This document shows positions 48,401 to 58,144 of a stretch of DNA of 64,000 nt, in pieces. Origin of the DNA: Phoronis australis. Taxonomy: Eukaryota; Phoronida; Phoronidae. The stretch lies in assembly GCA_002633005.1 (NCBI GenBank), contig NMRA01000027.1, positions 1,545,490-1,609,489 on the forward strand. Direction: 5' to 3'. The stretch's first letter is position 1. Each line of letters opens with the position of its first letter. The notes under the pieces were generated by a model that saw only the letters and a program-made list of their open reading frames with translations, searched no databases and was not told the DNA's origin. The position numbers were made by a program, and so were the translations under genes.

Positions 48401-49553
48401 GACAAAAATCTTTCAAGTTCCTCAGGATATCCTCCTAAGATACTTTTAACTTGCATTAAGTGCCAGCCACTAGGACAAGCGCTCCCCTCAGTCTTTAGTT
48501 GAGCATAACCTGTGAAATACTTTGAAGTTATCTCAGGAGTTTAAAAAGTTAAGGGCGACCAAGAAGTGGAGTTGGAATTCTTCGCCAAAGTCATCTTAAT
48601 TCTGGTAAGTTAAAAATGACATATGAGTGTTTACGACCATATAAAATTAGGCAATAAAGAAACAGGTAAAAACATTCACAACCATTTTAAAATGTTTTTA
48701 CCTGTTTCTACATTGTTTAATTCCCATATAGACGGATGCTTCATTAGTAAGTATGCATAAAACCAGAAAGGATGGCTGAAGAAAGTTAACGATTTTAAGT
48801 GAAAACTTTAAGTATAAAATGTAACTTTGATCAGATGATAACCGGTTATTCGGTGACCCGATTTGGACTATCTTATGATTAATGAATATAGACTAATGGG
48901 GACTGTTGTAACCTCTCGCCAGCCAGTTGGGGGGCTACTCGGTGTTGCCTATACTACTAGTCACAAGCTGGGCCACCGTTAGGACAAACATAAAGATGAA
49001 CTTTTCATTCAATCAGTAGGCCCTACGTGTGCTAAAAGTCTGCTGGGTCCCGCATTTAACTTAGAACCAGTTTTCATCAACAAATGGCAGGGTCAATCAA
49101 AGTGGTTCTCAAAATGTGGGATCCACCAATCCAACCATTGCCAAAATATGACTACCTCTTTGAATTGGATTCCAACAGCTTCAAGCAACCAGGAAAGAAA
49201 AACTTGCCTATTAATGAATGTATGTCCTCCAAAACATCGAATCTTTCGAGTGAATATAGACTTTCCAATAAATTTGCGACGCAGTGGCAACTACTCTCCT
49301 CCCAGTTCTTCAAGAGAACTTCCATAGGGTCAGAGCTATTTTCCAACGTCTCAATGAATGTCTTGTCCTTGAAACCAAGGTAATAGGCAACACCGCGATA
49401 GTCTCGATGTAAGTAATTCGCATCTGGAACGGGAAGTTCGTTGTTCAACTGCTTCAGAGCATTTTGAGATCTAACACCCAAAATCCGCGGTTCAAATGAC
49501 CGAGACCTCTCAATCAAAGCCTTCAAACTTTCGCCCCAACAGGTCTCCATCAT
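36449..49553 (-). CDS. MYD88: MyD88 adaptor (death domain + TIR domain)
   Basis: Six exons on the minus strand, all phase-matched: 49553-49208, 45780-45727, 42050-42030, 41299-41131, 40014-39923 and 37035-36449 (stop), giving 422 residues. The death domain spans about 30-112 (ELPVPDANYLHRDYRGVAYYLG; WEES; LLESLYSLERFDVLED). The intermediate linker (116-140) comes from exons 2 and 3. The TIR domain spans about 143-278: box 1 YHAFVCY, box 2 ERDLNIG, CHRMIVILSRSFL, CDFQVKFA, KRMIPVLID, box 3 WFWSRL. It follows human MyD88 block by block. Role: cytosolic adaptor linking Toll/IL-1-type receptors to IRAK kinases through the death domain. Odd points: the exon 1 donor is GC (AG|GCAAGT), the box 2 proline is Ile182, and about 140 extra Ser-rich residues end in KKSSFFSRIFTKKKR (399-413). 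Human MyD88 has 296 residues. Confidence 0.95.
37098..38510. mobile_element. 1.4-kb DNA transposon remnant in the last MyD88 intron
   Basis: The termini CAGTACAGCCACTGAAT and ATTCAGTGGCTGTACTG are perfect inverted repeats (about 17 bp, extending imperfectly) flanked by TA on both sides. Both sub-terminal regions are packed with TCACGC motifs (e.g. 'cctcacgcctgg', 'ctcacgcttacctccgg' at the left; 'actcacgcctaactcacgg', 'ttcacgcctcactctccgg' at the right). A 104-codon minus-strand frame at 37786-38100 shows no known transposase motif. Superfamily unclear. Confidence 0.75.
38815..38915 (-). repeat. tRNA-like sequence, probably a SINE head or tRNA pseudogene
   Basis: Read on the minus strand, GGGTTCAAGTCTC (near 38845-38860) resembles an RNA polymerase III B box and GGCAGTGTGATAGG (near 38880-38893) a degenerate A box. 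The spacing is tRNA-like but the arms do not fold into a clean cloverleaf. It lies in the MyD88 intron between exons 5 and 6. Confidence 0.45.
40242..40281. repeat. Two perfect 20-bp tandem units
   Basis: ACGGTAACATTACTGTAAAT occurs twice in a row (40242-40261, 40262-40281) in MyD88 intron 4. Confidence 0.85.
40437..40542. mobile_element. 106-bp hairpin MITE
   Basis: The left arm begins AAAATCGGTAACTCGCCATT, continuing to ACACTCTGCGT. The right arm is its complement with a few differences (ACGCAGTGTAAAAATGGC, then GGTACCAATTTT). A central TGACGTCATA palindrome sits between them. Confidence 0.6.
44460..45031. mobile_element. 572-bp Harbinger-type MITE, interrupted by another MITE
   Basis: It is flanked by TTA at 44457-44459 and 45032-45034. 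Inverted ends of about 40 bp start GGGCTGTTCCAGTAAAATCT and end with AGATTTTGCTGGAACAACCC. Internally 'aaccacccgtaattttt' occurs in tandem at the left and related units at the right. The CACAGGCGC-family element at 44621-44732 lies inside it. A TTA target site is typical of PIF/Harbinger. It lies in MyD88 intron 2. Confidence 0.8.
44621..44732. mobile_element. CACAGGCGC-family MITE, copy 3, nested
   Basis: It starts ACAGGCGCTTGAGTTTATCT like copies 1 and 2 and ends AATTCGAGCACCTGTGG. It interrupts the 44460-45031 element and is therefore the younger insertion there. Confidence 0.75.
45084..45112. repeat. Perfect 29-base palindrome
   Basis: ACCTGGTCGGTTTA, a single C, then the exact complement TAAACCGACCAGGT: 14-base arms with a one-base centre and no mismatch. 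It lies in MyD88 intron 2, just outside the element ending at 45031. Confidence 0.9.
45781..49207. other. MyD88 intron 1 (3.4 kb), with an old internal duplication
   Basis: 47700-48060 and 48190-48820 share diverged blocks in the same order: 'acataatttgaacc / acataatttgaaca', 'gaaaatctgtt / gaaaatttgttga', 'ccagaaaggcttg / ccagaaaggatgg' and 'gattttaagt / caattttaagt'. No gene, RNA or complete transposon was recognised in the intron. It begins with GC rather than GT at 49207-49206. Confidence 0.45.
48658..48709. repeat. Perfect 19-bp inverted repeat with 14-base loop
   Basis: AGAAACAGGTAAAAACATT at 48658-48676 is exactly complemented by AATGTTTTTACCTGTTTCT at 48691-48709. The RNA of this part of MyD88 intron 1 could form a stable hairpin. 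Confidence 0.85.
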
Positions 49554-49664
49554 ATTCTAACCCCAGCTATAGTCCTTTAAAGGTTCATTTGGTGTCAGTC
49601 TTCTCACACACGCAACAGCCCGTACCCACTTTCGGTTGGACAAAATGTGTCACTTCCGTGTTAA

Positions 49665-49672
49665 TGACGTCA
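49665..49672. promoter_or_regulatory. CRE palindrome upstream of MyD88
   Basis: TGACGTCA, the full CREB/ATF palindrome, lies 112 bases before the MyD88 ATG at 49553, with an ETS-like CACTTCCG at 49651-49658 beside it. The transcription start is unknown, and GACGTCA also occurs in local MITEs, so function is only suggested. Confidence 0.35.
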
Positions 49673-50281
49673 TGTTAACATTGGAAAAGTGCAATCGGCC
49701 GATCATTGGAATTATTTGAAGCATGCTCACGCAAAAGAGCTGAAACCTTTGGATCAGTCACTGTTTATAATAGTTTGTTTGATGTGGGTACATTTGCAAG
49801 CTCAGTTCCCGACCCAGGTGTTTGATTTGACTGGAAATAAGAGCTTTTTATGCTGAAGCTCTGAGGCGGAAGTTGCGCTCTAAGTCTAAGTTCATTGGAG
49901 GTCACTAATGGAGCATGAAGTTTTTATACCTTTTTGTCATGTGTGAAATGCTTAAAAGACATGTTTTTCATTATTTCTTATGTGAAATTAAATATAAAGA
50001 GATTTTATGTACAATTATTTTCATTAAATGTTCATAATATTCTTCATTTAACGAAAATTGTGATTGATATTTATACAGAACTGTCCGCTCCAGACTCGGA
50101 ATCGCGATAGTTTTCCTGGCCTAATTATAGCTGATGACTCAGGTCTCCCGTTAGTTTTGTCGCATTCAGTCTCACCCGAAACTCAGCCCTTGTCGTGACG
50201 CCTCCGCCAGTTAAAACTAAAACGTTGTGCTGCCCTATTTTCATTCGACGACCAAATTGAAGTTATTGTCTTGCTTCTTGC
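49673..50281. other. Intergenic DNA upstream of MyD88
   Basis: No coding exon or repeat end was recognised. Confidence 0.3.
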
Positions 50282-50512
50282 TCAGAGGTCTGACCGTATC
50301 CAAGTAACGGGCAACCGAAGTAATAATACGGTGTCGGCGGCCGCCGGCCGCTTGCAATCCGACAACTGAAACGAGGCAAACGAGATGACTGCCTCGCCAG
50401 TCGTCCGGTCTGGCGTCATCGTTATCACATTGACCATCACCACCTCATCATCATCACTTTTCAACGTAGAAAATATATCTGAAACTAAATAAGGCGATCC
50501 AGATCCTCCCAA
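50282..50512 (-). other. Open frame with acceptor-like start, possibly an exon; product not recognised
   Basis: The minus strand stays open for about 77 codons (GSPYLVSDIFSTLKSDDDEV, then VNVITMTPDRTTGEAVIS and FASFQLSDC). A splice-acceptor-like TTATTTAGTTTCAG lies at its 5' side near 50479-50492. The first part, through 'gatatattttcta', is shared with the element at 54878-55187, so that part is mobile-element sequence. The remainder (about 50282-50465) appears once in the window. It may be coding sequence from the same element or a stray exon. Confidence 0.25.
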
Positions 50513-50540
50513 GGATACTATTGTTTCATGAAATGAAGAA

Positions 50541-50811
50541 TATAAATCGGTAAATAAAACAACAAGAATGGATCAAGTGAAATTTCAGTGAAATTTTCGG
50601 AGGTAACAACTTCCTTTATCAACAAAAACAGAAATAACAAAATGACAATTGACATATAAGATATGGTGTATTACACCATATCTTATATGTCAATTGTCAT
50701 TTTGTGTTTGATTTTACTTTATTTCTGTTTTTGTTGATAAAGGAAGTTGTTACCTCCGAAAATTTCAAATTTCACTTGATCCATTCTTGTTGTTTAATTT
50801 ACCGATTTATA
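50541..50811. mobile_element. Giant hairpin element, copy 1 (271 bp)
   Basis: The whole unit is an imperfect palindrome. TATAAATCGGTAAAT at the left is mirrored by ATTTACCGATTTATA at the right, and about 32 bases on each side of the centre (near 50671) pair perfectly around GGTGTA/TACACC. A diverged copy lies at 54878-55110. Extra sequence outside the palindrome (50464-50540 here; 55110-55187 there) is also shared, in opposite orientation, so the mobile unit is larger than the hairpin. Confidence 0.75.
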
Positions 50812-50989
50812 CACTTTTCAACCAAATTGAATTAGAGAATTAGGCTAGCTACTGTGTAACAATGAACGAGGACCTCCAGTATACATGTACATGTATGAGG
50901 GGCCTCAGTCAATTTGTACCCGCAGTGATTTCTCGAACCATGCACTGTCTTCAGCTCGCCCGCTCAGTTCTCATGTACATGGCTTACTG

Positions 50990-51345
50990 AAAGACAATTA
51001 AGGTGTTCCATCGAATATGAACCCCGGTGTGAAACAAATTTTCCTTGGTTGATTCATGCATTATACTTCGAAAAATCGAAAAAAATGAAAGCGAAGATTT
51101 TGCGGAGCGTATTCAATTTACTTGATTTTTAAGTAAGTGAAAATTCTCGTGCCACTGCAAAAACCATAGTTTTTCAGAGGCCCCTCTCTGGAAAGGGATA
51201 ACGGAAACAACTGTCGCTTTTTTCTCGAATTGTGAATGCCCTGACTGATCCTTCATGCAAATTGCTGCGCGTTCTTGATTTTTCAAAATATGACAATTTC
51301 TTATGCGGGCCCCACCTTAAGAGGCCATTGATGTCATAGTTCAAG
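50990..51345 (+). mobile_element. Third, partial copy of the 376-2360 / 52150-54410 transposon
   Basis: It aligns with 52440-52790: 'tttcgaaaaa...gcgaag.ttt.gcgga', 'tttacttgatttttaa', 'ggaaagggataacggaaacaact / gcaagggataaaggagacaactt', 'attgctgcgc', and 'gggccccaccttaagaggccattgatg / ggggccccgcccatgaaggaggccattgatg'. It has decayed and carries no open frame. Confidence 0.6.
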
Positions 51346-51587
51346 TGGCCCCTTTTTATGTTTTTATTGACAAATTCATAAGGAGCCGCTCACTGATAGA
51401 ATGACCAATGTTGGACTTGATTTTCCAGTTTTTGTCAGTGAAATCGTGGAATGAACTGTTATTCTTTTCCAGGCGTAATATGATGCGCCTTTCATAAAGG
51501 TCCCTTTTCAGACGGGACCCCCTCGCGATGGAGCAGTTCGGGGGAAATGTCGCCTTTGTCCCGCTATACATGAAAATCCGACACCAT

Positions 51588-51712
51588 GGGCGGCGCAGAC
51601 ACCGAGCTGAGTGGGCGGCTAAAGCCCGGCCCCCATGCCCCCCCNCACGGGCGGCCCAGCACTGAAAAGAGTGGGGCTATAAGCCCCCAGCCCCCTCATT
51701 GGTGCGCCGCCC
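51588..51712. mobile_element. GGGCGGCGC-family MITE with an N at its centre
   Basis: GGGCGGCGCAGAC at the left and GTGCGCCGCCC at the right are inverted ends. After the N at 51645 the sequence 'gggcggcccagcactgaaaaga' starts a second unit, so the assembler may have joined two copies. Confidence 0.6.
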
Positions 51713-53966
51713 AAGGACACTGAAAAATGATTCTCGAGGGAGGTCAAATTCATAAAAACACAAACATTTCGTGCACAGCACAGCCGTATCCAGACATTCG
51801 GCGCTACAAACAACCAAAAATGTGACAAAATACAGTAGGATTGATCGCCAACGAAAGGGTGGAATTTTGGAAAACGTGAAGATCTTTGTTTGTTAATTAC
51901 ACAAAAGGTCTATTTCCGATATAATAATTAGAAAACAGACAATCGCCGCAAAATTAAAAAGTTCATGTTAACTCAACGTTTCGTCTTTTCATATCATATG
52001 ACATCAACAAGAAAATTACACACTAGTTACAGTAGGACAACAAGTGTCGATTACCATTCAAGTCACATCCATGTGGTGAAATGGGAGTGAGAGATTGTCC
52101 GTTTTCTAATCGTTACTATGGCCAAAAATGATGGTGACATCCAGAGAACGAGTGTGGTGGGGGGTTGCGATAGCAGGGGGCATGGCCGTGGGAAGCGGGA
52201 GCCGGAGGGGCACGGGCCCCCAAAAAATTTTCAAGCGTCAGGGTTAAACCGTGGCAACCGACATAGGCGTGGGGCCGCGGACAGTCGAGAAAAGAAAGAC
52301 TGCGAAATACGGATAAGAGAGAAAATTCAAGAGAACATTTAACAACTCTGTATCAATGCATGGTTTACCTTTTCAGGACCCTGGCCAGGACATGGTTGTT
52401 AGGGTACGCTTTTGCAGCACAGGTCGTCTAAACGCACTTCAAAACGTGCGCGAAATCAATCGTACATATTTTTCGAAAAAAGGAGAAAATTTGTAAAGCG
52501 AAGCTTTGGCGGATTGTACTATTTTACTTGATTTTTAAATTCAATAAGTCAATATTTCGAATGCAAAACTATATTTTCCGGATGCCCTTCGCTGGCAAGG
52601 GATAAAGGAGACAACTTTTGCTTTATTTTTCTCTCGAAACTGAAATTAAAACGAGAGGAAACTGAAATTGATGACCTGACAGATAAGATCAATTGCTGCG
52701 CATATCCTGATATTTGAAAATATAGATATTTTCATATTTAGGGGCCCCGCCCATGAAGGAGGCCATTGATGACATCCAAGTACCCACATGTGTGAAACAC
52801 TGCTGTCTAGGCTATTGTACATGTATTTATGATGACCGTGTACATGTCAAAGGGGGTACTCAAAGAACTCTCACAATCATAAACAAAGATTTCAACGGCT
52901 TTTTTGTTAGTGGAGTTCAAGTTTACCTCTTGAACTGTAATAGTTATCTATGAAATGAGCAAAAATAGACCTTAATGCCCCGTCTCCCGTATTCCCCCGG
53001 TTACCCGTCAAAAGTCTGCAAGCATGCACGCGGAAATTGCTTATAACATTCCGTTTTGATTACAGAATTTGTTTGTTTCTGATTTATTTGTTTATGCATC
53101 TACGAAAATTGATATATACATAGATGATTTTTTTGACAATTTGAAGCTAATCTTGTAAGAACTGATGATGTTTTAGTTAATGTAATTACAGTCTGAAATT
53201 AGAAAAACTCTATAATCCGATCCCCAAATGGTAAAGTACACTTATAGACGATTTTGTCACATCTAAAATAACTCTCAAATACATTGATGATATTCGGATT
53301 CACAAACCGTAGATAGAAATCACGTTTTAAAAATCCTCAAATAAATAAAATTGAATTCATTATTTGGAAAGGTTGTCTTTTCACTTCCTTGGTGATTTTA
53401 GTTTCCAGTAGTATTGAGCAATGAATTTTTGTTCTTCAAAACTTGCTTGTCCTGATTCGTGTGCACGTCATGACTGACGTTCCCACGTTAAAAATAAGAT
53501 GTAACCCTGCAGTAGGCCTGGCACGCAGAATCTCAGTGATCCACGGGCACTGAATTTGAACTCCAAACGTTCAGGAAGTGTGAACATGTTTGGGACACAC
53601 TATCCTTTTCCCCAGCCACCAGAAACTCAACTACCGGTCGTGTTTCGACTTCGCATTTTGAAACAGCCCCAAAGGCACACCAGGGGGTTCGGGACCTCAC
53701 CTTTTCAAAAAACTCCTTCAAGGAATGACCATAATAAAATAAAAATTTCCGGTACGAGCAGCCTGTCTCAAGTGAATCACAGCTGAGCTGACCAGCAACT
53801 AGCTTTAGTTCATCGGGAATTTCGCCTATTTTCACACTGTTAGATCTCGGCCATAGCTATTTGAGGCAGCTCCTCGCTACCTGTACTGGTCCTAGGTACA
53901 TTCATTCTCTCCGTTTTGGTTCACGGTGACTCAACTCTTGATGGCTTCATCCCCGGGGGATAGCCC

Positions 53967-54123
53967 CAGGGACGGATTCAGTATTTTGAGTTGGGGGGGG
54001 GGCAAGGCGGAGTGTTAGCCAGGGGTTTACCCGTCAGAAATTCGCACCCCCGAACTGCCATATGGAATCTGGGAGATTTTTTACAGGGCCATGGCCCCTT
54101 GGGCACTCCTAAATCCACCACTG
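53967..54123. mobile_element. GGCGGATTC-family MITE, uninterrupted copy
   Basis: CAGGGACGGATTCAG at the left and AAATCCACCACTG at the right are inverted ends. The GGGCCATGGCCCC core palindrome is intact. It serves as the reference for the interrupted copy at 33065-33357 and the gap-truncated copy at 33484. Confidence 0.65.
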
Positions 54124-54154
54124 TGCCCCCACATAGGGCGGACGAGGGAGATTC

Positions 54155-54239
54155 GGTACAAATGTGTTGGCATCGGAAGCTCAGGGGTGAGGGGNCGGCG
54201 GTACAAATGTGTTGGCATCGGAAGCTCAGGGGTGAGGGG
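54155..54239. repeat. Exact 40-bp duplication around a single N
   Basis: 54155-54194 and 54200-54239 are identical (starting GGTACAAATGTGTTGGCATC), separated by Ncggc. The N between them suggests overlapping contig ends that were not merged rather than a biological tandem repeat. Confidence 0.7.
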
Positions 54240-54877
54240 TGTGGGGGTGGTGGAGGTGGTGGCTATGGGGGGGGGGGGTAGTTTGGCGAATTTGAAAGGG
54301 TTTGTACCCCCCCAATAATTTTTGCCTTCCTAAGGGCCTGAGGGGGTAACTTGGCGGAGTCAAATTGGTTTGTGCACCCCCTGCAATAAGTTTTCTTTCC
54401 TACGGCCTGCATGACGAAATATTGCCTCCCAATTGGCCAGTTTCTTTTTTCCCCAATTCTTCATTCAACAGTTCTTCTTTCACGTGGGTTGCTTACATGT
54501 TGCAGCAAATTATTGGAATAGTTTACATGTACAAGCTTTTGATACCAGCAAACCGAATTTAACTTAGAACAAATTTTGCAGCAATGACCCGTCAAATCAG
54601 TGTGAATGCGTTGAGTTCAGTAAGTCAGATTCCAAATTTCGATGAGCAGTTAAAGTAGACTTTTTAGGACAAGAACCGTGAAATTCGTGCGAGCCAAATA
54701 GCAGTGCGCATTTTCTTAAATGCTGGGTTACGCCAGAGCATCAATTTCAAAGATTGTCTTAGTCAATTCGGGTTCGCGTTTAGGCGCAAGCCCTTTACTT
54801 CGAGCGTACTTCCGAATGTAGGATCGATGGGCATCCACCGTAAACATATTACGTATTTATCATAACAGGTACATGTA

Positions 54878-55187
54878 AATAAAACAACAAGAATGGATCA
54901 ACTGAAATTTTCGAATGGAATAACGTCCTTTGTCAACAGAAACAGTAATAAATTATATCATTGAATTTTTTACGCAAAAATTCATCACACCATATCATAA
55001 ATGCCATAGTGTTTGATTTACTTTATTTCTGTTTCTGTTGACAAAGGACGTTATTACATCCGAAAAATTCAGTTGATCCATTCTTGTTGTTTTATTTACC
55101 TATTTATATTCTATATTTCGTGAAACAATATTATCCTAGGGAGGATCTGGATCGCCTTATTTAGTTTCAGATATATTTTCTAGGGTA
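54878..55187. mobile_element. Giant hairpin element, copy 2
   Basis: The arms match copy 1 at 50541-50811: 'taaataaaacaacaagaatg' at the left and 'cattcttgttgttttattta' at the right. The right flank to 55187 ('gggaggatctggatcgcctt', 'agtttcagatatattttcta') matches the left flank of copy 1 in the opposite orientation. The centre has decayed compared with copy 1. Confidence 0.7.
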
Positions 55188-55529
55188 ATTATCAATTTTG
55201 TAAGAAATGGTGACATTTTAAAAATCTTAGAAAGATTTACATTTCGATACTTTAGTGACTTCCGCTTTTTCTGAAAGACTAGTTGAAATGTTCATTCAGT
55301 ATTCAATTAGTTAGCAAGCTGGCATTCGTAATAATCTGTCGCTAAATAATAAATTCGTTCGAGGCTTCCTACCGTGGGTTGAATTCTCTTTGCTTGTATG
55401 ACCCTCTTCTCGCTATCACGTGTATTTCACTGTTTGTTTCGCTACATGTACGTATATGTTCATTCCACTTGGCTGATGACAGAGCCTCTACATATAGGTA
55501 GTGCTTTAATTTCAGTTTTTGTTTGTTTA

Positions 55530-56250
55530 GCCAGCCAGCTGGCTGTATGAAGACTATCGTCAAAATACAGCTAGGTACCAGTGCGTGCATTTCTTCCATA
55601 GACCCCGAAAATTGCACACAGCCAGGGTAGTTCTGCTCGTCACCTCGCCGTGAAACTTGTATCAACACGTAAAGCTAAAGACCGGACGGCCGGGTGCATG
55701 CAAAATCCGTGGGAATCAACTCAACTAGTCCGTTACCGCCGTTTAAGTGAAAAACAATGCAATAAACGTCACTTTCTTCCGTAACTCTCCGCCTTTTCTA
55801 ACAATGAATAGTATGTCGTCATTTTGAAAACAGTACGCTCGTCTCACGCGCACGCGCCTTTCCTATTTTTTGCGACATCTCTCGGGAGATGTTAGATTGG
55901 CCGCAGCAGCAAAAATTCTTCTGGAATTCGGTTTTTCGGTATCAAAATTCTAAAAACTCATAATGAAGTGAAAACAGTTCCGATAAGTTGTTGTGACGTG
56001 TACGCAACCTCGTGAAAGAACAACAGTTGATTGAAGAATCGGCGAAAAAAGAAACTGGCCAATATTTCATGGCGCCGAAAGCCGTCGCTAAAGATAGCTC
56101 TACAACTTTAGCAGCAGAATAACGGTAGAACACCATTTTTTCCAACACCGTTAAATAATTTAGTTTACTCAAGGAAGACTGTAGTTTTTAATGACATTAA
56201 TTTTGTGTCAGATTTTATCGTACCACTTTTTTACCCACATCGGTGCCAAG
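55530..56250. repeat. Dispersed repeat shared with 22240-22875 and 34315-34375
   Basis: 55540-55590 ('agccagctggctgtatgaag') matches 34310-34375 and 20545-20600. 55690-56250 matches 22290-22875 in order and orientation, up to 'tttacccacatcgg'. In the 22 kb copy this flank leads into a THAP exon; here it runs into the GGGA microsatellite instead. Confidence 0.55.
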
Positions 56251-56272
56251 ATTCTTGTTTTTTATGCCTCTC

Positions 56273-56313
56273 GGTGGAGGGAGGGCGGGAGGGAGGGAGG
56301 GAGGGAGGGAGGG
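56273..56313. repeat. (GGGA)n microsatellite
   Basis: About ten GGGA/GGAG units with one GGGC interruption. Confidence 0.9.
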
Positions 56314-58144
56314 GTCAAACTCAGCTGCTAAATGGCTGTTTCTGAACCAGTTTTAATACCAGTAATATATGAAACAGTGTGCTAAAAATTCTACTTTCAA
56401 CCCTGAGTGAATACATTATTTCTTATTATAATATGAGAACATGTACTTTTTTAATTTACTGCCTCATCAGTCTCTCACCTGAGAAAATCCTGAAAGTGTA
56501 CACTCAACGTTATAAATCACCATTTGTGTCCTAATCCAAAATTTTCACTTTATCTCACCATTTCCCTTTAGGAAAACTTCCAAAAATTCAACCTTTACTT
56601 CATTTTTGGAATTGTCATTTTTTTTCTATTTTCTTCAAAAATATTTTTGCTACACTTTTTCTACCCCGTGGTGGTGCTATAATCAGTTTCATTTCTAGCA
56701 AATTACATTTTTCATTAAAATACTGGCAATTGTTCAGTCAAAGCTGCAGTGCATCAAAACATCTTAGAATACGATGCTCTTTTTGGGTGGTCGCCAACAC
56801 AACACTTCTCAGTTCCTATAACATTTGATGGAACGAAATTAATTAAAATTAGTTGAAATTTTAAACTTAAATTTAATTTTGTATAATTAAAAATGCACAT
56901 AATAATTTTTTATCATATGGTGTGCAACATAAGAATTTAAAAACATTGATCTTATTTAGGAAAATGAATAATTTACATGACCTCACAGGTTTTCAAGTAA
57001 ATGACAAAATACTCTGAAAAAGACTAGACTTCTACTTTTAGCTCCTTTTGAATTTACTTGTTAAGCAAATATTATTTTTAGAATTGTTTTAAAATCTTTT
57101 GGAAGAAAAGAAATATTTTCACTAAACTATAGTAATTCTTGAAGAGTTCCGTAATTTTCAAAGTAATAAGTTGCTTTCTTTTCAAAACCTCCTTTGTTCA
57201 ATTAGCTCCATGGGCAAAAATCTCCTGTCAAAAGTCGATGGTGAATTTTTCAATTGTTTTTATTCTTGGTGCAAAATATAATAGCTTGTGGCTTAGTGTC
57301 GATGCCATATTGTTAACCAACTTGTACAGAACTTTCCCTTTTGTTTTAGGAACACAGTAAGCTATGGATTGCCAAATACAGTTGTCTAAACTTGCCGTTT
57401 TCTATGGCCTGAAATTACTGGATGCTGTCTGCTGAAAAAACGCCATTTTTGAGGCTCTAAATTTTAAGTAACACGAGAACCGCCCAATCGATTTAAAATA
57501 TTCAAAAACTTTTGTATTTTGCTTTGCTCACCCTAGCACTGTATGGAAACAATGAAGAAAGGACAGACTTCTTCATCTCAGGCTTACGCTTCATTAGTTT
57601 CTCTACCTCTCTTCATGTACTCTCACCAGTGACCAGTTCCTTGTCTGTTTATCACTTTAATTAACTTAAGTTTCACTGTTATTAATAAAATACAATTATT
57701 CCAAGTAGTTTCACCACAACGAAGTGTTGCCTGCACAATTCATGCATAACAATTTTCGTGATAGGGGGTATAGGTAATTGCTCTTGTTCCAATCCAATTT
57801 TCAAGAGTGTACAAACACAACTAGATGCCCCCAGTTGCAGTGTGTTTGAAGCTCAAAGGAACAAACTCATCTAGCACTGCATCATCTATTATTTTAAGCA
57901 CAATGAAATAAATGTCAGCTGTGAAAAACAACGGTTTATTATTAGCCTTTTATTTGGGTTCATCATGAGTGAAAATTAGGAAAAAACAGAATTTCACAGA
58001 AAAGTAGGAGAAAATAGGAGTCTTTCAAAAATAGGAGAAAATAGGAAAAAATAGGAAACTTGACGCCCTGCAAGGATTTAACCAATATTCGCCGGCAGAT
58101 GGCGATGGTATAAATATTCACCGGCAGACGGCAGTGTTAACAAA
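56314..58144. other. AT-rich intergenic DNA without a recognised gene
   Basis: Short frames only. At 57996-58060 'aggagaaaatagga' is repeated about five times in imperfect form. 'ttcgccggcagatggcg' and 'ttcaccggcagacggca' (58088-58133) are a small imperfect direct repeat just before the next start codon. Confidence 0.35.

Larger units (their letters stand above)
52150..54410 (+). mobile_element. Transposon copy B, inverted relative to 376-2360, with a nested MITE
   Basis: It is co-linear with the reverse complement of 376-2360 (see that entry). The right end resumes after the insertion at 53967-54123, with 'ggtttgtaccccccc' and 'aataatttttgccttcct' near 54300-54335 matching 380-420 reversed. 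The plus strand near 53556-53640 reads MNSKRSG, then FGTHYPFPQPPETQLPV, like the minus strand of copy A (MNSRRSG, FGTQYPFPQPQETELPV). No transposase core was recognised. Confidence 0.6.

Noticed and set aside
49093-49383. Plus-strand 99-codon and minus-strand 65-codon frames at the MyD88 first exon
   Set aside because: They are shadows of the death-domain exon, which is supported by clear family similarity.
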